Shown here piece by piece: positions 36,813-47,989 of a stretch of 64,000 nt of DNA. Source of the stretch: Microdochium bolleyi. Its lineage: Eukaryota; Ascomycota; Sordariomycetes; Xylariales; Microdochiaceae. The notes under the pieces are model-generated. The model was not told the DNA's origin and made no database searches. It worked only from the letters and a program-made list of their open reading frames with translations. Made by a program: the position numbers and the translations under genes. The stretch covers positions 434,001 to 498,000 of the forward strand of contig KQ964247.1 of assembly GCA_001566295.1 (NCBI GenBank), in the 5' to 3' direction. Every line of letters begins with the position of its first letter. Within the stretch, counting starts at the first letter, position 1.

Positions 36813-37798
36813 AGTTAAGTTGGGGACCTGGGCGGGAAGGGAAAGGTGGGAGAAAGGGTGAGGAGAGGAGACTGTTATCTTTCGCTGATGCTTGCCAGCA
36901 AGCTACGACAGCGGGAGCAGAGAAGCCGAGGGAGCCTTCCCAGATCCAGCGGTATGGGAGAAAGTCCTCGAGCCCTCGAACCGCTCCGTCCTGGCTTGGC
37001 ATCGTTCATTTACTAGGGCGCAATGACAGTCAAAAAGCTTTGGGTAAACGGGTTTATCGCAACGGATTCTGCATCATGCCGTGATCCTCATGGCGGTAGG
37101 TTGCTGATGAACCCAATCTAGTAATGATTTACAAATATCAACTATGATCGACCGATGTCCCTGTCCAAACTCTTAAAAAGCTGGCGCTGCTCCACCCTCC
37201 CTCCTGTGAACCTCTGCAATCGGAAGATACGAGCCCGGCGTTGAGCGAGCATTTGATGCTAATGATATGTGACAATGTCTCAGGCTTGTGAGCCTTACCC
37301 ATCACCATTCTTGGTGGTATGATTCGTCTAGTAAATGTAATACTAGGCCTTTGACTATGGTTACAAAAGCGTTGACAAGTGCCTGGACACAACAAGCGAC
37401 TGCGGAGAGCAGCACGAGCTTCGAGCTTCAGATTGTTCATGGATTTGCGTGAGTTGAGCAGGCTGCGGATTCTGGTTGGGAAAAATGGTGTGTCTTGGTA
37501 CATGAAAAGCCGACCTCGCGGTCTTCGTCATTTGTAGTGTTTTTGCTGTCGATGGGGGAACAGCCCGTGGTATATGAAAGACTGACAGCAAAATGCTAGC
37601 GAAAGTAGTACATAAGCCAATGGTGTATGCCGTACAAGAGATGTTCTGAGATGCTGAGTGAGAGTGCAAGTAGTCGGTAAACAGTAGGTGTGCAAAGCGT
37701 GTGTGGAATTCCCCAGGACGACTCAGAGGCTCTTTGCTGCCTGCAGACTGGCACAGCTCACGTCACTACCGCCGATGAGTCGTCGCCGTTGCTGTTCA
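36813..37798. other. Intergenic stretch between convergent genes
   Basis: Holds the 3' UTRs of the SLC35F transporter (+) and the 199-aa orphan (-). No gene seen. Confidence 0.5.
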
Positions 37799-38521
37799 TC
37801 AGCACCATGTGGGAGGTATGATCCAGTGCTGCAGCATGCTATCGACAGCCTGAGCCCACTCGTACACGAAGCAGGCCGAGAGCTGGTCGGCCTCCTCGTG
37901 AGAGGGAGAGCGGCCACCCCACATGTCAGGCCGCCACGAGTCACTCTGAGCATACGCAGGAATCAGGCCGCTGTATTCGTCAGACATATTGTTTGTTAGC
38001 GTCACTTGGATCCTGGAAGGCAGGATGGAGACCAGACTGGATGTAACTCACGCGTCTCGGATCTTGCATAAGCACAGCCAGGCAAGATTCCAGCTCCGGT
38101 TTGAGTCCGGGTCACTCCTCACGAGCGTCAGAGCGTCATTGACGACGTCGTTGTTGATGGGGTAGTTTGGCGTCAGACCTCGCAGCTCGCTGAGCAGCTG
38201 GTTGCTGGTGACGTAGTGAGCCCAGGCGTTCGTCATGGGCTGCTGAAACGCGACGGCGTCCTGCTCGTCCTCGCATTCTGCGGCGACTCGCTCGATGCGG
38301 CAGAGCTCCGTGAGGGTGTTGACCCTGCGGGTTTCCAGAGACCGAATCAATCCTTGTATTGAGTTCTGAGTACAACGTGTTAGAGAAGCAATTCACTTGG
38401 ATATTGGCTAGTCATCTGTCTTCCCGGCATGTATCAAGTCATGTCGTACCTTGGATGATGATGAGCCAGATTTCTTGCTGCTGCTCTTTGAGTGGCTAGA
38501 GTGGTGTCGTGAGGAAGGCAT
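37799..38521 (-). CDS. Orphan three-exon gene, 199-aa protein of unknown function
   Basis: I do not recognise this protein. It only becomes visible after joining 38450-38521, 38052-38365 and 37799-38012. The introns are 84 nt (GTACGA...CTCAG) and 39 nt (GTGAGT...TCCAG), and the three exons add up to exactly 200 codons. The N-terminus (MPSSRHHSSHSKSSSKKSG) is Ser/Lys/His-rich and probably disordered. From about residue 27 the protein looks compact and helical: LIRSLETRRVNTLTELCRIE, AECEDEQDAVAFQQPMTNAW and SWNLAWLCLCKIRDAIQVTL are representative. It ends with acidic and aromatic stretches (SDSWRPDMWGG, HWIIPPTWC). There is no signal peptide, transmembrane helix or zinc cluster. The 39-nt intron is near the lower limit for fungi, so that junction is the least certain part. 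Confidence 0.7.
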
Positions 38522-41500
38522 CTTGGGCTCCGGAATTTGGACTCGGATTGGGACGTGTCGAGTGCCTCAGAAGGTGGTACCAGTCCACAAGGATGGTTGG
38601 TTCCCTACCGTGACGATGATACGACAGGGTGAGGTGGCCGGTTCGAGATATATGAGTGTTCAAGGGGTTGGACCAGGTTCACTGGTAGAGGTACTCCTAG
38701 CCAGTGTTGGATGAAGCGACTTTGGCTATGACTCGAGACGTTGAGATGTTGCGTGAAGTAGGGCTCTAAAAAAGAAGTGATCAAGCCGGTGAGGTTGTCT
38801 TCCTGTAGAATGTCTGAAGCATGTGTATATAATAGACAGCCTTGGAATAATAGCAGAGCTGCGATCCTTGTCTGGAATGTCAAGCTACAGGCTATAGAAA
38901 GCGAAGATGGCCGAGGTCACTAGAGACAAGCGTGTTGATACCCTCCAAGGCTATGCCGTGATATATAGACGAACTGCTTGCTGCAGACGGGAAGTGGATG
39001 TGGCAGACGACGGGAAGAACAGAGTCATGTTCGCGACGTCATGCTACCTTGCGCGGCGAGGAAGTGTACGAGCCAAGAGTGGATCTCGAGGTCGAGCAGT
39101 CGAGTCTGGATCGCAGATGAGGTTCGATGATCTGCGAGTGGAGGTCACGTTGACGCCTGGTGCTGACGAACTACAAGCACGAAAGCTCGTGGTGCGAGGG
39201 GCATGGTGGAGAGTGATTCGATGCAGGACGAGAGGCGAGCGGCAAGATATGCGCCAGTCGGCAGGCGACCGCAAGCAGTCTGTGTGTGGGGGCCCGAGTA
39301 GAGACGACATCGCCCGCGAATACGTGTGGACAGGCACAGCCACGTCCGTGACCAAGACGACAGTGCAGGCATGGTGAAGGACACTTGGCACAGAAGCGCA
39401 AGAGCGGCCGGGTGGGCGCGGGTGCTGACAGAGACACTTCTGCCATGACGTGCAGTTTCCAGAATAGACCATGAGTTTGAGTATCTCATGGGCCCTCGAG
39501 GCCATTGCCTGTGACTCTGACACGGAGCCGGACAAGGAAAGAAGGGCCATGCCTCGGCGGAAGGCGCGCGGAAGGCGCTCCCGAGTCCTGCCGAGAAACC
39601 AAGCCAAGCCAAGCAGCAGGTCTCCCATGGCGGAGACGGCGAGCAGTCTTAGGGCGTTGAAGCTCCGAGATGGCGTAACCAGGCTGGCCTGGGCGGGCGG
39701 CAGCTATAGGGATTTGACGATTGCGGGATGGGGAGTATGTGGCATGGGCACGTGGGCTGACACCATCCGGTCCCAGAAAGGGCCCGGTCAAGACGCGGCC
39801 GTCGAATCAGCTGGCGTCTCTGGTTCCAAGGGTATGGTAGGCCAGCACCCCACGACGGCCAGCCCTATGGACGGGCCGGGGATTGTTGAGCTGCAATGAG
39901 GCTGAGGCACACACGGCGTCTGGTGATGTCTGTGCCATGACAAATGATGAGTCGGCCGGCAGGGCCTCATAGAGGTGTGGTGTGTCACGCTGACCTGCGA
40001 TGGGCTCAGCGCCCGAGGCAGGAGAGGAGCGGAGGGCGGGCGGCGGGCAGCGGGCGCCGTCGTTGTTGATAAGCCGGCATCTCCGAAGGCACGAGCGGGC
40101 GCGACGGCGGGCAGGGGCGGGCAGGGGCCCCGAGGTGGGGGCCTCTTGCCCCGGACATGTCTCGATGCACCCTGCTCTCCATCGTGCAGTTTGACAGCTT
40201 GGGCTTCGACTGCCCTGGCCTAGTCGACCTCGAGGTACAGTAGCTTGCAGACAGACACGAATGCCACTGGGGTGTCCCTCTTGTCTTCCGCGACATCACT
40301 CCACTCGCTGCACCACGGCCAGCCAGCATGACACTATATTTGGCATGTCCTCCTTATTTTAGCATCGTGATGGCGACAGCACCGTGGCCCGTCCCCAGCG
40401 ACGGCGAATCAGCGCCGAGCGCTGCACGCCCAGCACGCGATCACAAATCACCCATGGCGGGCCCCATGGACTCATGTACCGTAAGGTAGATACTGGCGAC
40501 TGGCCTTCCGCTCAGGAAAGCAGACTCGGCCGCCCTCTGTGCCCTAACGCAATGCAGCCGCACAGGGATGTCCATGTCCATGTCCAGACTGTCGGGTCCC
40601 GGCTCCGAAGGACATACGGCTTTGCCACCGTGTCACACACATGTCCCAGGCATCTTGTTGCAGAGAGCCATTCCGCTCCTGTCCACCCTCGCCAATTGCA
40701 CCCAGCAACGGAAGGTAACCATGTCAGCAAGCAGCCACAACACTCGCCCGCTGATGCATCGTCGTCATGCTCGATTCGAGAGAATGTTCCACGTGCCCGG
40801 AGGTTGCTGACCCGCCCAGCCACCTCCCTGCCCTTGCGACCTCCTCATTGGCAGAGCATTGCAACCCCAGATGCGGAAAAGGGTCTAAATCATCATCAGA
40901 AGTCGTCGTCCTCATCCCAAGCCACGGCCAAGCCACGACCAAGCTACGTATATGTCTCCCAAACCGGCAGTCTCTTTTTGCACTTTCGTCTTCATCTTCT
41001 CAGCTCCCATCAGCTGATCTGACTCTTCGTCTGTCAAGTATGAGGCCCGCCACATACGGTCCTGCCCTAAACCCCGCGGATGCTCGGAAAAAGCACGGTT
41101 CTCAATGGCGGATTGGCACAGGGATGAGTCAGGGACACCGCTGCCTGCCCTCGACTCAAGCATCTTGCCACACGAGCAGACAGAGCACTTGTCTCCGTCG
41201 TAAACTCCACAGACCCCATGTTCCTGTTCTTGTTCTTTCCCTTCACAGCTCTAGCCTGCATATTCTTTCAGCCGCATCTGCATTTCGTGGAATGCAACTC
41301 TTCCCGGGCCCCCGGCCCCACTGCGGAGATGCCAGAAAGAGACATCAAGAAACAACGGTTTCCTTTCGAGATCCCGTCATCTCCTTCATCGAAAAGGCTC
41401 AAATCCCGATGCATCGGTCAACAAATGACCCCCATGGTCATGCACGATGACCTCAAGGAACCTGAGAGGTGCGACTTTCGTGCTGTGGAAGCACTGGCTC

Positions 41501-42967
41501 TTGGCAGGTCTTCAGAACAAGCTCACAAACTGCTAACGTGGGGCTTTGTCAGCGGCAGCAGCAGCGGCGGTGGAGCTCACAAAGACAAACGGCGACAGGC
41601 ATAGCGCAAACACCGACATTAGCGCCCCACGACACGAGCGCCTTATTCACCATTTCCAAGCGATTTGTAGCGCTCTAGTCTCGAGGCGCTTTTCCAACCC
41701 AAGAAGACGCGCTCTTTCTCAGCCACTTGACATGCATGCAGGCATGCATGCCCATATATGGATTTGTAGTAGTTACCACACAAACACATAATCAGCGTGC
41801 CTGGCACGATGCCGGCCACCACCGCCCGCCGCTGCTTTTCTCCCGGGCATTGGTGTGTGTTGACAAATCCAAACCCCGGCAAAAGGGCTCACCAGACGTC
41901 TCCCCGGTTCCTGCCGCCGCGCGCGGGTGTGAGGTGATGGGCAGGGAGAAAGTCGGCTTTCTTCTCTTTCCAAACCAGAACAGACAATAACGGATAGAGT
42001 CGGCAGGCAGTCAGTCCGACGACGGTAGTGACGACGACGACAGCAGCGGAGCATTTCCAAGTCGGCATGGCAACCCCCCCCCCCTTTTCCCATATTCAGG
42101 TAGCGCACAAGAGTTGCATACGAGCGGCCCCCATTGTGTGGCGCAACTCGTCGGCGTTGCATGTGACGAAAAGACTATACACCCCCGCCAGCAAGCCAAC
42201 CAGTCCTCCCATGGCACATTTGGATGATGAGATTCGCGGAAAAGGCTTGGGGAAAAGGGCAGACACGAGTGCAGGTAGGTCCGCGTGAAGCCATCCCTCT
42301 CCCTCCCCCTTTCCCTTCAAGAGGGCAGGAAAGGAGGAAGGACACACTATCATGCCTATCCTTATCACCCAGGGGGCGGGAGAGAGCAGCCAAGAAGACC
42401 CGGGAGGAGGGACCACCCACGATACATAAAGTCGCTTGAATACATACTTTAGGTATCTTGCTTGGTGGGATACATGGCTGCGGTGGTAGTTGTGTGACGT
42501 GAAATGTCTCTCGGAGTGTCAACGGTGCCAGCGGAACAGAGCCAATGACTGCCACAAGAGGTCACCAGCCGCCACGTTGTGTGTATGTCCCTTTTCTTCG
42601 TGTCGGTACCCTGGTAATGCCCAGATTACATCACGTTGCATATATGGACGCTGACGAGCTCCATCGCTCATATGTACACGAAAAAAAAATGCATGTCGAG
42701 TCTCGCTTTTTGTGTGTCCTCATGCATAGAACCTGGTCTTCCCCCTTTAGGAAGAACATCTCCAGCCACGGTCTGAAGACAGAACCTGTTCAAGCTACGC
42801 GCTGCTGCTACATCTGTGGAATGGAATTTCGAAGAAGGAAGAAACGCTCCTCATCATGAAAGCACACGCACAAACGCCGCCTGAACACCAGCAGCAAGCT
42901 AGGTCAAACACCACAGGTAAAAAAAAAAAACCCAAAAACCACGATTCCATTCGATGCCTCCTTATCC
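38522..42967. other. Large intergenic region (4.4 kb)
   Basis: No credible gene. Frames such as 38907-39377 plus and 40767-41450 plus have no domain. A signal-peptide-like minus frame at 38605-38883 lacks an ATG. Homopolymer runs occur (C-run near 42070, A-run near 42919). A near-palindrome TACCGTAAGGTA lies at 40477-40488. Confidence 0.45.
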
Positions 42968-44937
42968 TCACGCCCTCTCGACGTCCCTGCCCGCCCCATC
43001 ACCATCTCCACCGTCATCGCCGCTGCCCTCCTCGTCCTCAAACCCATCGTCCGTGCTCTCCAGCCCGTGGCCCCTGATCGCAAACGTGCCGAGCCACCCG
43101 GCCAGCGATATCCCCGCGAACAGGCCCCACGCGAGAGCCTCGCCCTTCATCTCGAGCCCCGTCGAGGCTGTGAACAGAGCACCCGACAGGAACGGCCCAA
43201 CGCTGCGGCCCGCGGCCGACAGGGTCTGCGCGATGCCGTTGAGCGTGCCGAGGGAGGCGTGCGATGGGGCAGAGTTTGTGACCTATTGATTTGTGTCAGC
43301 TGCGTTCTCTTTTGCTTGGACCAAGCGACCTGCATGACAAGAACAGCTTGGAAGGCTGATAGCGGGCAAAGACGAGAAGGATGGCATGTACTCACCAGCA
43401 GCATGGCACTGCTCAACCCGCCCACGGCGCAGATGTTCTTCAGCACCAGGATCACCCCAGCCTCGGCGTACAGCCACAGCTTCGCGCTCCCGCCGAGCCC
43501 AAACGGCGTGTCGCTCCCGTCCTTGTACCCGATGAACGGCATCAGCGCCATGGTGATCGCGAAGCCCAGGAGGGACCCGCGATACGTGCCGACGTTGCCC
43601 AGGCGGGACTTGAGCGGCCCGAACGCGAAGAGCTGGAACAGGATCGTGAAGATGCCCGCCACGGACAGCGTCACGCCGATGACGCCCGCGTCGAGGCCGC
43701 GCCCCGTTGGCGGGCTCGCGGATGCGAAGATCGGGTACAGGCTGTTGAACGAGCTGTTGGACAGCTGGAAGATGAGGAACGTGAGGAGGAGCACGACCGT
43801 CGTGCGGTTGAAGATCTCCTTCCACGTCTCCGGGTCCGTGGGGAGCTTGGCGTCTTCGTCGTGGTTGTTGCTGGTGCTGCCGTTGCTGTTCACACCCTCC
43901 GCGGCACTCGGCCCGAGCAGCGCGCTGTCTTCGCGGTCCTGCTGCCTGTCGTAATCGGTGTAGCCGTCGTACTCGTCTTCGTCAGTCTTCTTCTGTTTCG
44001 ACCGGTCGAGCCACGTGCGCAGCCAGTCCAGCACCTCGGGCGCCTCATACCCTTCACCTTGCTCGTCAAGAGTCTCCTCGAACCAGAGCGCCAGCACCAC
44101 CACTGCAACCGCGAGGAGGCCCGCGCTCAGGATGTTAGGCGCGAGGTACGGGAGCCGATCACCAGCGATCTGCCCAACGAGTAGGCCGCCCAGCGCAGGC
44201 CCCGTGATACTGCCCAGGCTGTACACCACCGGCAGCCAGATGAACGCGCGGCTCTGGTTCGTGCGGTCGGTGAGCTCGCCGAGGCAAGTCGGCACGACGG
44301 CGGCGTTGCCGTTGAGCAGGCCCATGGCGACGTGAACGAGAACGACGTGCCAGTAGGCTGAGCAGAACCCAAACGCAGTGAAGCACAGACACAGCAATGT
44401 GGTGCCCGTCAGCAGCACGGGTTTCCGGCCGATAATGTCCGAGAGGTAGCCCCAGACCAGGTTCGTCAGGAGCTGCGCGAGCGCAAAGGCCGAGGCCAGC
44501 AGGCCGACGTACAGGCCGACCTGGTGCGGCTCGACGCCAGGGAAGGAGCCAACCATCTGGGGCAGGTACGGCGATATCGAGTTGAGCGCGGTCTGCTCGG
44601 CGAGGGACAGCACAGCAAGGAGCGCGAGCTGCTTCCACGGCAGAGGGGTAGGATCGCGGTCGTCGTCTTCGTTGTCGTCATTGTCTTCGTCGAGGTTGCT
44701 GCCGTCGCCACGTCGCTCGCCCCGATAGGACCCAGGAGACGACGCTGTGTTGGATCCGGTGCGGCGCCGCCCCGAACTTCTTGGCGGGGGTGTCGGGAAT
44801 GTCTGGTAGTGGTACTGTGTCGAGAGGCGGCGGAGGATGCTCCGGCTGGGACCTCGCGAGATCGTGGGCAGAGGAGAGCCCGCGCGGAAAGATCCCATCC
44901 GGGCTTGGGAGTTTAGCCTCGGCGGTCGTTGGGCCAT
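42968..44937 (-). CDS. Major facilitator superfamily transporter, ZIFL/Ycr023c-like
   Basis: A 12-TM secondary transporter, 618 aa, two exons (43396-44937 and 42968-43282) with a 113-nt GT-AG intron in phase 0. Residues 1-100 are a cytoplasmic Ser/Arg/Asp-rich extension. The first six-helix bundle starts at PWKQLALLAVLSLAEQ. It contains the MFS loop 2-3 motif GYLSDIIGRKPVLLTG and the loop-5 region SLGSITGPALGG. A long charged loop (about 285-355, rich in Asp, Lys and Gln) separates the halves. The second half includes TVVLLLTFLIFQLSN and LSVAGIFTILFQLF. The last exon holds two helices and an acidic Gly/Asp tail. The layout and motif A resemble yeast Ycr023c and plant zinc-induced-facilitator-like carriers; the substrate is unknown. 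It runs head-to-tail with the PIN-like gene, 830 nt apart, but shared regulation is not evident. Confidence 0.92.
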
Positions 44938-45767
44938 GTCGGGCGTCGTCGTAGTCGACTGTGTAGGGCATGCGATACTAGGTTGCTGTTCGCTAGGTCG
45001 GGCCCAATGGCTGCTCGTCGTGAGCCGGGTCTGCTCAATGGCCTCGCCAGAGAACGAGTGTCCGCGAAGCTTCTATCGTGAGTGAGACATGTAGGGTGCA
45101 AACAGTTTCGAGGAAGCACGAAGTTGTAGTGTGTTGGGAAGCAAGTGGTCCAATGCTGAGGTGCGCCGTTGCAGCAAAGAGCGAGGATGTGCACGAATTG
45201 GCCGTCGAGCTAGAATTGGAGCAAGCGAGTCGTTGTGCTGTGCAGGTGAGGTTCTCGGCCTGAGACCTGTAGGCACTTGCATCACAGTTGATGCGCGGCA
45301 GCAAAAAAAACAGCGTCCAGAGCCCGCAGTGATGACGACAAAACCCACTCATACGTGGGCGCTAAGGACCCGTTTGGCAGTCGTACACCCCGGCCGAGGT
45401 GCCTGGTCGTTGCAGTGCCGATCCGCGACTATTGCTCCGGCTTTGAACAGGGGGGGGGGGTAGGTCGTCTGACGGGCAGGCATTCGGTCAGACTCAACCT
45501 CACTCGACTGTAGCGCCATGCGACGTGGTTTGGGGCACGGAGAGACTGCTTCGTTCGTGGGCGCTACGAATGCTACACATGATCCGCGTCGGCCTCGCGC
45601 GGGGCGATAAAAGACATACAATGTTTGCACATTCCTTTTGAAACAGGCGCTTTGCACGCAACTAATCTATCCATACTTGTGTTCCCGCGCGACAGTGTTC
45701 GCAAATGTAGGGCGCCAATAATCAAATAAAAGGAAGGTAGGAAAAGGCTCAAGAGAGTACGGTCTCA
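44938..45767. other. Promoter of the MFS gene and 3' flank of the PIN-like gene
   Basis: An 830-nt spacer between two minus-strand genes. No gene seen; a G-run lies near 45451-45461. Confidence 0.5.
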
Positions 45768-47645
45768 CTACACCGCCTTCGCCCACTCGAGGGTCTCCAT
45801 TGCAAGCATCACCAGGACAAGCGTAGAAGGCAAGATCCTGAATCGTTGTTAGCATTAAGGAATTATCATGAGGGGACGAGTGGGATAGTACAACGTACCA
45901 GATGACATAGCTTTGGAAGAGGATCCTCGACATGACTGTCTCGTACACCTCATTGATCTGGCAGATCTGGGCGAGCTGCAGAGCACTCGGCGCACCAGTG
46001 AGAAGGAAACACACAATGATGAAGATCGGGTCGTCCAAGATGCTGACAGGCACGTATTTGGCAAACAGGGCAATGATTGGCGCCATGATGAGAGTGGGAA
46101 GAAGCATGCGGCAGACGAGAGAGGCGATCAGGAGCTTCCGGCCAATCTGCTCCTCCTCGGGGTCGTGGCTCTCACGGCCTTGTGTGTTTCGGGCCAGGTT
46201 GGCGCCGAGAACAACAAGGATCAGCGGGACAGCCACACCACCGCACTGCGTGATGGCGCTCGTGACACTGTTGTTGACGAAGGTGCCTTCCTTGAAGAAG
46301 AGGCGCTGGAGCTCGGGGACGGAGGCAACCAACATAGCCATGAGCATGGCCCAGAGGGGCGGGTTCATAAACTCCCACAGGAAGTGGTAGAATCGCTGGC
46401 CCGCGCGCGAGATGGCCGACAGGGTAACCTGGATCGGTTTGGGGAGCTTAGCCCATGCAGCCTGAGAGGTCGATGAGCACGAATTCTTGACGGAGATCCA
46501 CTTGTCATGGCTGACGTGCTTAACACGAGCCCACTGTCCCTTGATGCCATGCTGCGGAGTCACTGAATCATTGTAGTCGCCGACCCGGGGGAAGGACAGG
46601 ATGTCGTCGTCGGATTGCTCGTACGGCGTCGCAAAGGGGCCCCTGCTTGCATCCAACCCCGTGGCGGCCTTGGGTCGAGCAGGCGACAGGCTCTTATTCT
46701 TGTTCAACGAGGGGTCGGCAAGTGATACGCGCGAAGCAGAAGCTACGGGAGTGCGACCAGCGGGCTCATAGCCATCCGATTCGCTCGAGGTCTCAGCACC
46801 GTAGTGCTCATCTCGACTGCTGCCGTCCAAGCCAGGAATCAGGGTTTCGCGCGAAGCATCGAAGGAGGGCTCATCCCTATAACGGCCCTCTTCGGTCGTC
46901 TCGATTTGATATTCCGGATACTTGTTCTTGGGCGCCAGAAGGACGTGGTAGCCCCAGCTCCACCTGACCAGTTGCCCGAGCTGCTGGAACACAAGAAGGT
47001 AGAGGATGCCGCGGGCACCAACCTCTTCATCGTTATCGCCAGGCACTCTGTCCCAATGCAGGCCCTTGAGGGTCGCGGAGAGCGACAGGACGAGTGAGAT
47101 AGGTAGGGAGTTGGAGTTGCCGAAGACTCCCATTGCGGTGATGAAGTTTGAAGGGCGTTTTCCGAGTCCAAGTAGCTTGGAAACCACGACTGAGACCAAG
47201 TACGATACCAGAGTCTGTACAACGAAGATGACAGGGATGACGGCAAGGTCGGCGAGCTTCTCGGCATTGAGCTGCGAGCCAAGTTTGGTGAAGACTGCAT
47301 GATATTTTGGTTAGATGATGAGATACAGCGCGGCCAAGAAACACCCGACTTACCAAGGCAAGGGGTGAAGAGCATGACGTTGAGATTGGCAATGAACTTC
47401 TGCTTATCTGCGTCGAAGTGCCCGAGACGTGCGATGATGTAGCCCGGCAGGCTGACGCAGACCACTTCCATCACAGCGCCAAACACGAGCACCACGAGGC
47501 GGTCGATGGACGGGTGCGACTCATGTGATTTCATGATACCCATGACCGGGTCCATGACAGGCATCGCGCGCGAAAAGGACGGGGTCCAGCTTTCGAAGCC
47601 ATTGTTCAAGCGGAACGAGGTGGGCTTGGTGAAGGACCAGGCCAT
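45768..47645 (-). CDS. PIN-like auxin efflux carrier family protein (Mem_trans)
   Basis: Membrane transporter of the auxin efflux carrier family (PF03547 by motif recognition); yeast relatives are Ecm3 and Ynl095c, probably endoplasmic-reticulum proteins. Exons 47354-47645, 45899-47294 and 45768-45837 join in frame through 59- and 61-nt introns, giving 585 aa. N-terminal half: VLVFGAVMEVVCVSLPGYII, NLNVMLFTPCLVFTKLG and TAMGVFGNSNSLPISLVLSL, the conserved N..N.LP block of the family. A hydrophilic loop of about 200 residues (Ser, Asp, Glu, Pro) follows. C-terminal half: NPPLWAMLMAMLVASVP, ITQCGGVAVPLILVVLGANL and CFLLTGAPSALQLAQI. The last exon supplies the final helix (ILPSTLVLVMLAMETLEW). 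Reading through the last intron would end in unrelated sequence, which supports the splice. The substrate in fungi is unproven. A TGAT microsatellite lies about 270 nt upstream. Confidence 0.93.
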
Positions 47646-47916
47646 CGAGTAGGTGCAAGGGGTCGGCCCAGTTGCCTTGAGTCAGAGCGGATAGGACAGC
47701 TGTTAAGAGTCGTATGCTGCTTGAATTGCGAATCGCGCGTTTGATGGCCGGAGATCGAGTTAGAGATGCGCAGATTGTTGTAAAGAGGACTGTGGACTGG
47801 AAAGCGACGGTTCCAGGGACCTGATGAATTGCAGACGACGACCTGCACCGTTGCAATAGAGCGCAAATGGCTGATGGGTTGTGATGATGGTGATCAAGGC
47901 AGGCTGGTTGATTGAG

Positions 47917-47989
<73 letters not shown>

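Noticed and set aside
38605..38883. Minus-strand frame with a signal-peptide-like start
   Set aside because: It begins with TTG, no ATG is available, and nothing downstream looks conserved.
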